A DNA stretch of 64,000 bases from Flavobacteriales bacterium (lineage in GTDB: Bacteria; Bacteroidota; Bacteroidia; Flavobacteriales_G; Salibacteraceae), in NCBI GenBank assembly GCA_003499525.1, contig DNTB01000012.1, positions 1 through 64,000 of the forward strand, given 5' to 3'. The stretch's first letter is position 1, and each line of letters starts with the position of its first letter. Positions 17,241-26,597 of the stretch are shown here, in pieces. The notes under the pieces were generated by a model that saw only the letters and a list, made by a program, of their open reading frames with translations, made no database searches and was not told the origin of the DNA. The position numbers and the translations under genes are program-made.

Positions 17241-19532
17241 TTAACCGCACTTCTTTTTGCAGCTGGTCAATTGAGCTCGTTGGCTTCTTGTCCTTAGACT
17301 GTTTTCGTTAAAGTTACCCAACAATCTCCTTGCCTCATCGCATTCACCATTGTCGCAGTACATTAGAATCAATGAAAAATGAATCTGAATGTCATTCGGA
17401 TTTAAATACAGTGCACGCTCAAAGTGCTCGATCATAAGTGGGTAGTATTTTGTGTATAGCGATTTGTTCTGATTAATTAGGTTTTGGTAACACGTTCCCA
17501 TCCCGCGCTCAATATTTGCATTAGATCTATCTTTTTCTCGAGCTTTTTCGAAATATTTAAGTGCCTGATCGTACTGACTGGTGAACAGAGAAGTAGATGC
17601 CAAACCGATAAGGCATTCAGTTCTTTCTTTATCTAAAGTATACCCATTGTAAAACGCATCACTCGCCATTTGAGCATACCGCAGTTGATCTTCCTTAGCC
17701 TTTTTAATTCCACCAATTGTCAAGTACATCTGCCCGAGATTCCGGTATCCATCATATCTGGTTTGGGGGTTGTTCAGCATTTTAAAAGCCCATCTCTCAG
17801 CCCGGTCAAAATCATAAATCTGCTGATAGAATCGCGTCGTTTCTGCAAGTGATGATTTGGGTCTTCTGGAATTATAGAAGGGCCAAAATATGTAGTTAAG
17901 TATCCTGGATACAGAGCTAGGTGGAATTTCCGCCGGATCATAGAAATAGCCAAGGGTGTCGTTTTCCTGAAGGGAATATTTTGCTATGAGCTCTTCATTT
18001 TGAGAATTGTGCTTGAGATATATAGCGGCAATAGGATCCGCATAGACCAGACTCCAATCCGGATGGTAATTCAGGTATCGGTGCAGTACCGGAAAATTAG
18101 GAGAATTGAGCATGACATGATTGAAGCCATACTTCTGATCAGCCTGTTCGAATTCATCAGGAATTTGGGTAATACGATTAAACTCCTGAAAGAAATCAGG
18201 GGTAAAAACATCAAGGTCTCTCAAATCAATAAAGCTTTGAAAATCAGGAGATAATGACCAAAGAAAGTACGAAGAAGTCAGATAGTCAGAGAATGCTCGT
18301 TGATGATTAAGGTTGTTTTCAGCAATGAACTTTGCCGCACCAATTGGATTTTTTTCCTGATAAACCTCCAGACCATAGCGATCAGGACTTTGTGTAATGC
18401 TGTAGTACCCATTGGTAACCACTGAAAAGAACAAGGTCAGCCCAATGACAACATTCACTAAGGGTAGAAATTTTGATAGAGATTCTTTACCGCTAGCCTG
18501 TGCAGCCACAAGAGCACTTAACAAGGGTACGATAGCGATAAAACCAAAAACGATGCTTCGGTGCCAGGTGAGACTGAGGTATAGTAATGCAAAAACAGCA
18601 AGAATAAAACCCATACCGAGGTTCGAAATGACCATTTTGAGTCTTCTTTTCTTAATTTCTATGATCAGAGCGAAAGCTGTAAGGACAACGAGCAAGATGA
18701 GAACGATCGTTTGATATTGACTGAAGTAGTACGAGGGGTTTTTAAATGCCGAGTTCAGTTCAGTGGTGAACGTATTGGCCCCGATCATCTCATATACCTC
18801 AATAGGATGTACTAACAGATAGCCCCCACGGGGATTAAGGACTGTAGCCAGAATAGAAATTGCAGCTACAGCAGTCAACTTTAAAACAGCTTCTTTACGA
18901 ATGGATTGAAGGTATAAATCCGTCCATGACCCGAGGGTATAAATGATGAGAAGAGCGATTCCGGAAACATAGCCGTCGTGCATATTGCTCCATAATACCT
19001 GGAGTGGTATGAGCAAATAGATGTGTTTATCCTGTGTTTTTCGGTATCTCAGAAAAAGTAGCAAATACGCTGCTACAAGCATATGGGAAATCATTTCTGG
19101 ACGCCCTATCATTCTGAATTCTGTTCCTGTGAGATACGCGAAAGCGAAGAGCACAAATATCATCGAGCTTTGATCGGTGACTTTTTTTCCGAAGAGCTTT
19201 ATGATTTCTTGTGCTAGCTTGAGAACAAGAACTACGATTACTATATTGGCTATAACCTGAAGAAAGAAGACAAACTCGGGTCCTGTGTTAGCGCTGATGA
19301 AGTAGGCTAATAGTTCAAACATCCATTTGATATTTACCCATTCCTCACCATGAAATGTATACGAGAATGGGTCGGTGAACGGAATGGACATCTGTTCCCA
19401 GATCCACTGACCACTGCGTATGATCCAGAATAGATCAGGTTCTCTTAACTGCTTCATTCCCAGAACTATAGCAGCCATAAACAAGGATATGGAACCAGCT
19501 TTCCTCAACAAGGTATTCGTACTGGTAGACAT
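17241..19532 (-). CDS. Polytopic GT-C-like membrane protein with C-terminal TPR domain
   Basis: Membrane protein (763 aa). The N-terminal ~380 residues hold about ten hydrophobic helices. They open with LREPDLFWIIRSGQWIWEQ, IPFTDPFSYTFHGEEWVNIK and MFELLAYFI, the pattern of GT-C-fold glycosyltransferase-like proteins whose first loop carries an Asp. A soluble domain follows, and the last ~180 residues contain TPR helices (YRNLGQMYLTIGGIKKAKED; LIGLASTSLFTSQYDQALKYF; LYLNPNDIQIHFSLILMY). A lipid-linked sugar transferase role is inference. It is the third gene of an exonuclease, FAH-hydrolase, TPR-protein run with 1-base gaps. Confidence 0.7.
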   Translation of the reverse strand: MSTSTNTLLRKAGSISLFMAAIVLGMKQLREPDLFWIIRSGQWIWEQMSIPFTDPFSYTFHGEEWVNIKWMFELLAYFISANTGPEFVFFLQVIANIVIVVLVLKLAQEIIKLFGKKVTDQSSMIFVLFAFAYLTGTEFRMIGRPEMISHMLVAAYLLLFLRYRKTQDKHIYLLIPLQVLWSNMHDGYVSGIALLIIYTLGSWTDLYLQSIRKEAVLKLTAVAAISILATVLNPRGGYLLVHPIEVYEMIGANTFTTELNSAFKNPSYYFSQYQTIVLILLVVLTAFALIIEIKKRRLKMVISNLGMGFILAVFALLYLSLTWHRSIVFGFIAIVPLLSALVAAQASGKESLSKFLPLVNVVIGLTLFFSVVTNGYYSITQSPDRYGLEVYQEKNPIGAAKFIAENNLNHQRAFSDYLTSSYFLWSLSPDFQSFIDLRDLDVFTPDFFQEFNRITQIPDEFEQADQKYGFNHVMLNSPNFPVLHRYLNYHPDWSLVYADPIAAIYLKHNSQNEELIAKYSLQENDTLGYFYDPAEIPPSSVSRILNYIFWPFYNSRRPKSSLAETTRFYQQIYDFDRAERWAFKMLNNPQTRYDGYRNLGQMYLTIGGIKKAKEDQLRYAQMASDAFYNGYTLDKERTECLIGLASTSLFTSQYDQALKYFEKAREKDRSNANIERGMGTCYQNLINQNKSLYTKYYPLMIEHFERALYLNPNDIQIHFSLILMYCDNGECDEARRLLGNFNENSLRTRSQRAQLTSCKKKCG

Positions 19533-19533
19533 C

Positions 19534-20145
19534 CTATTTTACTGAAATATTAAACACCTCCTTAGTTTCTATAAATCCTTGGAGAACGTCTCCTGCATTT
19601 ACTTTTCCGACTCCTGCAGGAGTACCGGTAAAAATGAGATCGCCAATTTTAAGCGTGAAGTACTGAGATACAAATTCAATGATTTGATCTACAGTAAAAA
19701 GCATTTCGTCCGTTTTACCTATTTGAACTGTTTCAGAATTCTTTTTTAGCTCGAAATTCAATTCCTGAATAGGAGGTAAGTTGTTTTTTGAAATCATTTT
19801 GCCGATTGCAGCAGATCCATCAAATGCTTTTGCTAATTCCCAGGGCCAGCTTTTTTCTTTGCATTTGCTTTGAACATCGCGAGCAGTAAAATCAATGCCA
19901 CCCGTTAGTTCTTCATAATATTTGTAAGCAAATTTCCTTTGGATGTTTTTCCCAATTCTATTGATCTTGATGACTACTTCCATCTCGTAGTGAACATTGT
20001 CAGTCCAGTCGGGAATGTAAAATGGTCTTTTTTTTAGCAGAACAGCTGAGTCAGGCTTCATAAATATGACGGGCTGTTCAGGCAGAGGATTGTTAAGTTC
20101 ATTGGCATGTTCAGCGTAATTGCGCCCCACGCAAATAATTTTCAT
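19534..20145 (-). CDS. Fumarylacetoacetate hydrolase (FAH) family protein
   Basis: FAH-fold enzyme (203 aa) that probably acts on a 2-oxo/acylpyruvate-type substrate. Family motifs are ICVGRNYAEHANEL, PVIFMKPDSAVL, the metal-binding HYEMEVVIKI (EVE/E-x-E variant), GGIDFTARDVQ and LIFTGTPAGVGKVNAGDVL. It is close in length to YcgM/FAHD1-like acylpyruvases and oxaloacetate decarboxylases. The exact substrate is unassigned. One-base gaps separate it from both neighbours. Confidence 0.9.
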   Translation of the reverse strand: MKIICVGRNYAEHANELNNPLPEQPVIFMKPDSAVLLKKRPFYIPDWTDNVHYEMEVVIKINRIGKNIQRKFAYKYYEELTGGIDFTARDVQSKCKEKSWPWELAKAFDGSAAIGKMISKNNLPPIQELNFELKKNSETVQIGKTDEMLFTVDQIIEFVSQYFTLKIGDLIFTGTPAGVGKVNAGDVLQGFIETKEVFNISVK

Positions 20146-20146
20146 A

Positions 20147-20920
20147 TCAGTGTTGTTGTTGGCGTATCAGTTTTTTCTGATCCTGAAGAACACGTTTGGT
20201 GTCTTGCGAAAAATCTCCTTTCATCATCCAACCATAGTAGGAGGGTTCTGTTTGAAGCACCTCAGTAACTACTTTGCCCTTGTGTTTACCGAAGTTGAAT
20301 ACCACTGCGCCTTTATCGTTTTTTACGAATCGGCCATGCAGATCAACGTTGTTGTGCATTTTGGAGAATTCAGCAAGTTTTTCCGGGTTTGGATCCAGGT
20401 CATTATATTTTTCCAGCTGGGCCAAAAGAACGTCTAGTGTTGCTGAAGTATCTGCTTCAGCTGAATGAGCATTTTCGAGTTCCTGATCACAATAGAACTT
20501 AAAGGCGGCACTCAAGGTTCTCGGTTCTTTTTTGTGAAAAATGTTTTGTACATCGATGAGGTTTCGATTTCGAACATCAAATTCATAGCCCGATCGGTGA
20601 AACTCTTCAATGAGGATGGGTATATCAAACTTATTGGAGTTAAATCCCGCCAAATCACATTGATGTAAAAAGATGAAGAGAGCAGGAGCCAGATCATTGA
20701 ACGTGGGGGCGTCTTTGACCGTTTCATCGGTTATACCATGTATTTCACTTACTTCCCGTGGAATGGGCATCTGAGGGTTTACTCTGGATGTTTTGGATTC
20801 TCTTTTTCCGTTCGGATGTAGCTTGATAAATGCTACTTCAACGATTCGATCTGTTGTGGTATGAGTTCCGGTAGTTTCGAGATCAAGAACTACCAGAGGT
20901 CTTTCTAGTTTTAAACGCAT
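20147..20920 (-). CDS. DEDDh 3'-5' exonuclease (DNA polymerase III epsilon-like)
   Basis: Exonuclease of the DnaQ-like DEDDh family (257 aa from the chosen start). ExoI is LVVLDLETTGTH (Asp and Glu); VSEIHGITDETVKDAPTF and DLAGFNSNKFDIPIL give ExoII; the SAEADTSATLDVL stretch gives ExoIII with His/Asp. A C-terminal tail (FNFGKHKGKVVTEVL...YYGWMMKGDF) resembles the small domain found in some Bacteroidota paralogues. An ATG at 20953 is in frame, but that extension would cover the upstream terminator hairpin, so the ATG at 20920 is preferred. Confidence 0.9.
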   Translation of the reverse strand: MRLKLERPLVVLDLETTGTHTTTDRIVEVAFIKLHPNGKRESKTSRVNPQMPIPREVSEIHGITDETVKDAPTFNDLAPALFIFLHQCDLAGFNSNKFDIPILIEEFHRSGYEFDVRNRNLIDVQNIFHKKEPRTLSAAFKFYCDQELENAHSAEADTSATLDVLLAQLEKYNDLDPNPEKLAEFSKMHNNVDLHGRFVKNDKGAVVFNFGKHKGKVVTEVLQTEPSYYGWMMKGDFSQDTKRVLQDQKKLIRQQQH

Positions 20921-20950
20921 AAAAAAACCACGCAATGGTATGCGTGGTTT
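20921..20950 (-). terminator. Intrinsic terminator of the OmpA-family gene
   Basis: Read on the minus strand: CCACGCA-loop-TGCGTGG followed by seven T residues. The T-run ends directly against the exonuclease ATG at 20920. Confidence 0.85.
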
Positions 20951-20980
20951 CAAATATAGCCATTCCGAGTTTGGATAGTA

Positions 20981-23092
20981 TTATTCTTCCTCTTTTGGTT
21001 TGATTTCCATTTCAACCCTTCTGTTTTTTGCGGCCAATCTTTTGATATAGCCACCATCCTGAGTCGTATCTGCCACTATTAGTTGGGACTCTCCGTAACT
21101 TTCAGTTATAATACGATCTGGAGATAGACCTTTTTCCTGAAGAGATTTAGAAACGGATTCGGCTCTCCATTGTGAAAGCAATTTGTTGTACTCTTCGGTT
21201 CCCATTGAATCTGTATGACCTCTTATTACGATTACGAAGTAGTCGTAGTCATTCAAGAATACAGCTACTTTGTCAACAATAGCTTCTGCTGCTCCATCAA
21301 TGCTCCATTTATCAAAAGCAAAATAGATGTTATCAAACTGTTCTGCTGCAACCATTGCTTCGGTATCTATCTCGTTTATGTCAACAATGGGCTCTGTGTA
21401 ATTGGGGTCTGAGGGATCTAAAGTTGCTATGTATGACTCAGGCTCCTGATCTCCTCTCATCTCATCTACATTGAAAAACGCATTGTTCAGCACGCTTCTT
21501 TGTTCAACGAGAAGTCCATCTTCGTTGGTCACCATGTCGAGCTCCAAGTTCTGATAAAGATCGTACTCAGAGCATTGCTTAGGAATAGCTATGGGGAAGT
21601 ACTGGTTGAAATAGTTTGGAACCGAGACTTCTAAAACATAGTCCTTTTCTGTTTCTACATTTAAGGTATATACCCCATCAAGGTCACCCGGCTCTGTACT
21701 GGATAGTTCATTACTGTCTAAATCAAGAAGGTTGATAACAGCTTCAACGGGCTCTCCTTTGGCCAGAAGTTTTCCTTTGATTCTGGTATTTTTAATGTCG
21801 TAGCAGGTCCAAAATCTCCAAATGTCCATATCACCGACACTTTGCATGCGATCAGAAGAAAGATAGCCGAATTCTTCTTTGTCACCGGTCATGCTAAAGT
21901 GGACGTCATTGGCAGGGGAATTTATAGGAACTCCCATGTTTTTGACGTTACCGTAAATTCCTGCCTCGTTTTTTGTGGCCACAAATATGTCATGCCCCCC
22001 CATGGAATTGTGTCCTTGTGAAGAGAAGTACAATCTTGAACCATCTTTTGAAAGGTAAGGGGAGTCCTCATCAAAAGGAGTATTTAAATTTTCCAGGTTT
22101 TCCCAATCAGTCCATTCATCAGAAGTTTCATCAAGAACGCTCATATAAATATCCAATCCTCCTTTGCCATCTTTATGATCCGTGACAAGAAACCTTGAGT
22201 TTTCATTGTCATTAACATATAACGCCACTACCTTTTTGGGCTCAAAAGGCTCTAATGATATGGCTGTTTTTTCAGGTTCCCCCTGGTTTTTTGAAATCCA
22301 CAATTCATTTTCTCGGAGGAAGTAAAAGTTGCTTTTGCTTCTGTTTAAGTGAACAGATGATTCGTTGGCCTCAGTATTCACATTAGCATTGATAACAGTT
22401 CCATCCGGGCTTTTGCGAGCCAACCATTCCTGGTTGATCGGATCATATACTGAATAGAAAATATCTTCATTCAATCTGGATTGGTTACCAACGTACTGAG
22501 ACTCCGGCCAATTGATGTTGGTACCGGTGAAAACTATAGTTTGAAGATCCTGAAAAATAACAGGTGCGTATTCCATCCCTTTAGTATTAACATCACCTCC
22601 GAGATTGTCAAAATTCATTCCTTCTCTTGGGGCTCTATATAGCTTTTTACCATTTTGGCACTGGACGATTCTTCGGTCTACTTCGGCGAGGAGTTCCTCA
22701 CCGGGTTTATTCATTTTAATATAGGGCTTGAATTTTTCATAATATGCTATAGCAGAATCAAATTGTTCTGTATAATGATAAGCTTGCCCTCTGAGAAAAT
22801 ATACTCCTTCTACCTGTTCCGGATACACCTTTGCTAAGTATGGAACTGATTTGTCCACATCTATTTTACTGTTGAGATAGGCTAACCCCAGATATAAGTT
22901 GTACTCAGGGTCATCAGGGTCGATTTCAACAAGTTTATGATAAACTTCTTTAGCTTTTTCCCATTCACCATCTTCAATGGCAACCTGACCTTGTCGTTCA
23001 AGTTTTGCCGGGCTGGGTTCCTGCGAAAAAGCTGGGCATACAGCACCAATTATGATTAAGGAAAGAAAGAGGGTTTTGAGCGCGTTTTGCAT
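20981..23092 (-). CDS. PorE-like OmpA-family protein (TPR, PD40 propeller, OmpA)
   Basis: Periplasmic/outer-membrane protein (703 aa). Order: signal peptide (to FSQ at ~24), TPR repeats (~25-150), WD40-like PD40 propeller (~165-440; GSRLYFSSQGHNSMGGHDIFVA), a carboxypeptidase-regulatory-like domain (~455-530) and an OmpA peptidoglycan-binding domain (~590-700; FDKWSIDGAAEAI, VIVIRGHTDSMGTEEYN, RRVEMEI). This architecture is that of PorE, which links the type IX secretion machinery to peptidoglycan. T9SS cargo elsewhere in the window fits, but Bacteroidota carry many paralogues of this type, so the symbol is withheld. Confidence 0.85.
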   Translation of the reverse strand: MQNALKTLFLSLIIIGAVCPAFSQEPSPAKLERQGQVAIEDGEWEKAKEVYHKLVEIDPDDPEYNLYLGLAYLNSKIDVDKSVPYLAKVYPEQVEGVYFLRGQAYHYTEQFDSAIAYYEKFKPYIKMNKPGEELLAEVDRRIVQCQNGKKLYRAPREGMNFDNLGGDVNTKGMEYAPVIFQDLQTIVFTGTNINWPESQYVGNQSRLNEDIFYSVYDPINQEWLARKSPDGTVINANVNTEANESSVHLNRSKSNFYFLRENELWISKNQGEPEKTAISLEPFEPKKVVALYVNDNENSRFLVTDHKDGKGGLDIYMSVLDETSDEWTDWENLENLNTPFDEDSPYLSKDGSRLYFSSQGHNSMGGHDIFVATKNEAGIYGNVKNMGVPINSPANDVHFSMTGDKEEFGYLSSDRMQSVGDMDIWRFWTCYDIKNTRIKGKLLAKGEPVEAVINLLDLDSNELSSTEPGDLDGVYTLNVETEKDYVLEVSVPNYFNQYFPIAIPKQCSEYDLYQNLELDMVTNEDGLLVEQRSVLNNAFFNVDEMRGDQEPESYIATLDPSDPNYTEPIVDINEIDTEAMVAAEQFDNIYFAFDKWSIDGAAEAIVDKVAVFLNDYDYFVIVIRGHTDSMGTEEYNKLLSQWRAESVSKSLQEKGLSPDRIITESYGESQLIVADTTQDGGYIKRLAAKNRRVEMEIKPKEEE

Positions 23093-23117
23093 TTTTGAGC
23101 ACTATTTGGATACTTCC

Positions 23118-23125
23118 CAAAAGTA
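23118..23125 (-). promoter_or_regulatory. Putative -7 box for the OmpA-family gene
   Basis: TACTTTTG on the minus strand matches TAnnTTTG, 25 bases before the ATG at 23092. Confidence 0.45.
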
Positions 23126-23209
23126 CTTAAAGGCCAAAGGGGCTGATTTTTGCTAAACGTTAGTTATTCACAGTATTGTTTTGATAATCACGCAGATGTA
23201 TGAGACGCC

Positions 23210-24559
23210 TCAAATCTCTCTGTTTACATCGAAGCTTTCAAGATAATCTGCAACTCGCCGTACAAACATCCCGCCAAGAGCCCCGTCTACAATTCGGTGA
23301 TCATAGGAATGTGATAAGTACATTTTATGTCTTATTCCTATGAAGTCTCCATCAGGAGTTTCGATCACAGCTGGGACTTTACGAATGCTACCCAATGCTA
23401 AAATAGCAACCTGTGGCTGATTGATTATTGGGGTTCCCATTACATTGCCGAATGTACCAACGTTCGTTACTGTGTAGGTTCCATTCGCTATTTCATCCGG
23501 GTTTAGTTCGTTGTTCCGCGCCCGCGTTGCGAGGTCATTGACTCTCTTTGCCAATCCCATCAAGTTGAGCTGGTCGGCATGATGAATGACTGGTACAATG
23601 AGATTGCCACTCGGCAATGCCGTTGCCATACCTACATTGACATCCTTCTTTTTAATGATATAATCTCCCTGTAAAGAGACATTGACCATTGGAAAATCTT
23701 TAATGGCCTTGATGACTGCTTCAATGAATATTGGTGTGTACGTAAGTTTTTCTCCCTCCCTTTTTTGGAATTCTGTCTTGACTTTGTTTCTCCATTGCAC
23801 AATAGAAGTCACATCGGCCTCAACGTATGAAGTTACGTGGGGTGAAGTGGACATGGAGTTTACCATATGCCGGGCAATGAGCTTTCGCATTCGGTCCATT
23901 TCTTCAATTTCGACATTGCCAGAGAAGTCCTCCGGTTTGGGAATTGAAGTTGGATCTGCCTGAACGGGTGCTGTAACTTTAGCCTGAGCTTGATCTACCT
24001 TCGTTTCAGATTGAACTGTTGTAGTGGCCTGAACTCTTGGTCCCGATAGGTAATTGAGTATATCTTTTTTAGTAACCCTATCATTCAATCCAGTGCCCGT
24101 TATTTGCTCAAGCTCAGCCTGAGCAATACCTTCTTTTTGGGCAATGCTGCGTACCAATGGGGAGAAAAACTTGCCATTGGAGTTTCTTTGAATCTCATCT
24201 CCGGTGGCGCTTCCATTGTTAGTTTCAGAAAGAAGGTTCGTTTCGATGGTTTCAGATTCTACAGGAACAGAAGTATCAATGGTTTTTTCTGGCTCAGCAT
24301 CCGAATTGCTCTCATCTCCTTCGCCGCTTATGGTCGCAATAACATCACCAACCTGGGCTACATCTCCTTCATTGAAAAATATTTCCTGAATAACACCTGA
24401 CACGGGTGAAGGGACCTCAGAATCTACTTTATCAGTGGCAATCTCTACCAGCGATTCTTCTTCTTCAATCTCTTCTCCTACTTGTTTCAACCAGGTTGTT
24501 ATCGTTGCCTCAGCAACACTTTCCCCCATTTTAGGGAGTTTCACTTCGATTTGAGCCAT
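23210..24559 (-). CDS. 2-oxo acid dehydrogenase E2 acyltransferase (dihydrolipoamide acyltransferase)
   Basis: E2 core of a 2-oxo acid dehydrogenase complex (449 aa). Lipoyl domain at residues 1-80 with the lipoylated lysine 44 (ATDKVDSEV); Ala/Pro/Thr-rich linker; peripheral subunit-binding domain (~130-170; SPLVRSIAQKEGI); catalytic acyltransferase domain with SYDHRIVDG (His421, Asp425). The single lipoyl domain and DKVDSEVPSPVSG sequence resemble branched-chain or broad 2-oxoacid E2 enzymes. E1 and E3 genes are not adjacent, so specificity is left open. Confidence 0.9.
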   Translation of the reverse strand: MAQIEVKLPKMGESVAEATITTWLKQVGEEIEEEESLVEIATDKVDSEVPSPVSGVIQEIFFNEGDVAQVGDVIATISGEGDESNSDAEPEKTIDTSVPVESETIETNLLSETNNGSATGDEIQRNSNGKFFSPLVRSIAQKEGIAQAELEQITGTGLNDRVTKKDILNYLSGPRVQATTTVQSETKVDQAQAKVTAPVQADPTSIPKPEDFSGNVEIEEMDRMRKLIARHMVNSMSTSPHVTSYVEADVTSIVQWRNKVKTEFQKREGEKLTYTPIFIEAVIKAIKDFPMVNVSLQGDYIIKKKDVNVGMATALPSGNLIVPVIHHADQLNLMGLAKRVNDLATRARNNELNPDEIANGTYTVTNVGTFGNVMGTPIINQPQVAILALGSIRKVPAVIETPDGDFIGIRHKMYLSHSYDHRIVDGALGGMFVRRVADYLESFDVNREI

Positions 24560-24585
24560 GAAATGAATTCGTTTTTTTGAAGCGA

Positions 24586-24593
24586 CAAAATTA
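24586..24593 (-). promoter_or_regulatory. Putative -7 box for the E2 gene
   Basis: TAATTTTG on the minus strand matches TAnnTTTG, 26 bases before the ATG at 24559. Confidence 0.45.
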
Positions 24594-24629
24594 GCATATT
24601 TTGATCAAGGGAAGTCTTAAGGATCAAAC

Positions 24630-26594
24630 CTAAACAGGACGGCCAAGGGACCTCAAATTTTTCATTATAATCTCCCCATCTTTTGAAAGAGAATATTTCT
24701 CAGCATACTCCATATTGATTTGTTCTAAATGATGAGTAGAATTCTCATGTTGATCAGATAATGAAGCTGTACTCAATATCCCCGGTAATAGTGCGGGTAA
24801 TTTTCCGGCCTGAGTATCTATTTTTTCAAAGCCTACCCAAGTGTTACGGCCTCCGACAACGCGTATTGCGTTAATGATCAAATATTTGAAGTTGTTACCG
24901 AACAGAGTAAGAACCGGACTAAAAAACAAAACCAATATGGATGTGGAAAAATCCAACAGCTTTTTTGACCTTCTGTTTCTGGGGTGATGAATATTGTTGA
25001 GATTAGGGATATGAAAAAGGTCAGTACTGGTGCTTATGGATTGGCTTCCAATGATGAAATTGCTATTTGCAGGAGATATCCGGAACTCGAGAGAAGGGTT
25101 GTCGAGCCGGATCATTTCTCTGATGATTTCCTCTGAGTTCATATCCTCCGAACAGTAGATTATCTCATTCAACCGAAACAGATTTATCGCCTCTTCAAGT
25201 CTGCTGAGGTTGGTAACAAAGTGGTCCTTTTTGTTTTGGTAAACATAGTTCGGGTACACCTCTAATACTACTTCAGGGTTCCAAACAGCTTTATCAATGA
25301 TACCCCGAACCCGAATTACTCCATCGGTTTTTCCGATTATCGCAATTCGACGTCCTTCGTGACGAAAAACGAAGTGCTTTTTCTTGCTATTGAGGTGAAT
25401 GATCCATTTTATGAGTACCATTGAAAACAACCCTAGTGTTGAACCTGAAAGCACAACGAAACGGGAGAATCTTAGACTTTCAGGAAGAAAAGCATAGAGA
25501 ACAAAAACGGAAATAACACTTACCATGCCTCCTCTGAGCACATTTCTAATGAACGTTGGCCGATCATATCCTCCATGAAAAAAGGAAATGACAACCATGA
25601 GTGCCGAGAGAAAAGGAAACATTTTCCAGTAAACCATGTCTGGAAACGATATACCTCTGTATTGCTGGTAGAGCAATGCAACGGCTATGAACGATAGATA
25701 GGTAAATACAAAGTCTAATGCCGGAAAAATAAATGCACTGAGTAACCTGCGCAGCAATGAAAAAGAGGCTCTCAAATAAATTGCACCTTTTATGAGAAAA
25801 GCGAAGATGCCCGCATTGGATTTGGAGAAATGTTTGCGGGCAAATATGATCATGGCATTGTAGAACACCAAAACATAATTGATACTACTTTTTTTGGTAC
25901 TTTCTCCTTTATAATGAATGATTTGTGTGTGTGGATAATAATAGTTTTCATATCCTCCTAACTTGATTCTCCAGGAGAGGTCGATGTCTTCACCATACAT
26001 GAAAAAATCCTCATCTAACAACCCCACCTTGTCAAGAGTCTCTTTTCTCATGAACATGAAAGCACCTGCAAGTATGTCTACGGAATGTGTCTCATCCTCA
26101 CTCAAATAACCTAAATGATATCGTCCAAACCGTCTTGATTTAGGAAACAATGAACTCAATCCGAAAACCTTGTAAAAGGCTACCATGGGAGTGGGGAGCC
26201 CACGTTTTGATTCGGGTAGAAAGTCTCCCTTTCCATCTACCATTTTTACCCCCATAGCGCCAGCCTTTGGATGCTCATCCATAAACTTGATGCAATGGTC
26301 AAAGGTGTCTTCCGCGACTAAAGTATCAGGGTTTAATAGCAACACATACCTTCCCTTTGCCGAGCGCATAGCCTGATTGTTAGCCCGGCTGAAACCCACA
26401 TTGTTTTTATTGGCAATAAGCTGTACCTCCGTAAACCTCTTTGCGATCATTTGAAGTGAACCATCAACAGAATTATTGTCCACTACAAACACCTCCACAG
26501 AATGATTCCCCGCAGCTCGATATACTGAATTAAGGCATTGTTCCAGAAAATGCTGAACGTTATAATTGACGATTATTACTGAGAGGTCGATCAA
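24630..26594 (-). CDS. GT2 glycosyltransferase fused to a degenerate sugar-phosphotransferase-like module
   Basis: Inner-membrane protein (654 aa). The N-terminal ~260 residues are a family 2 glycosyltransferase (LSVIIVNYNVQHFLEQCL, VDNNSVDGS, LLLNPDTLV, DEDFFMYGEDIDLSWR). They are followed by four or so helices (~270-400), a Rossmann-like domain (RRIAIIGKTDGVIRV), and a C-terminal stretch resembling polyprenyl-phosphate sugar transferases (RRSKKLLDFSTSILVLFFSP) that lacks their usual catalytic residues. A role in cell-surface polysaccharide assembly is inferred. The start is TTG at 26594, three bases after the recR stop; no ATG fits. Confidence 0.82.
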   Translation of the reverse strand: MIDLSVIIVNYNVQHFLEQCLNSVYRAAGNHSVEVFVVDNNSVDGSLQMIAKRFTEVQLIANKNNVGFSRANNQAMRSAKGRYVLLLNPDTLVAEDTFDHCIKFMDEHPKAGAMGVKMVDGKGDFLPESKRGLPTPMVAFYKVFGLSSLFPKSRRFGRYHLGYLSEDETHSVDILAGAFMFMRKETLDKVGLLDEDFFMYGEDIDLSWRIKLGGYENYYYPHTQIIHYKGESTKKSSINYVLVFYNAMIIFARKHFSKSNAGIFAFLIKGAIYLRASFSLLRRLLSAFIFPALDFVFTYLSFIAVALLYQQYRGISFPDMVYWKMFPFLSALMVVISFFHGGYDRPTFIRNVLRGGMVSVISVFVLYAFLPESLRFSRFVVLSGSTLGLFSMVLIKWIIHLNSKKKHFVFRHEGRRIAIIGKTDGVIRVRGIIDKAVWNPEVVLEVYPNYVYQNKKDHFVTNLSRLEEAINLFRLNEIIYCSEDMNSEEIIREMIRLDNPSLEFRISPANSNFIIGSQSISTSTDLFHIPNLNNIHHPRNRRSKKLLDFSTSILVLFFSPVLTLFGNNFKYLIINAIRVVGGRNTWVGFEKIDTQAGKLPALLPGILSTASLSDQHENSTHHLEQINMEYAEKYSLSKDGEIIMKNLRSLGRPV

Positions 26595-26597
26595 CTG

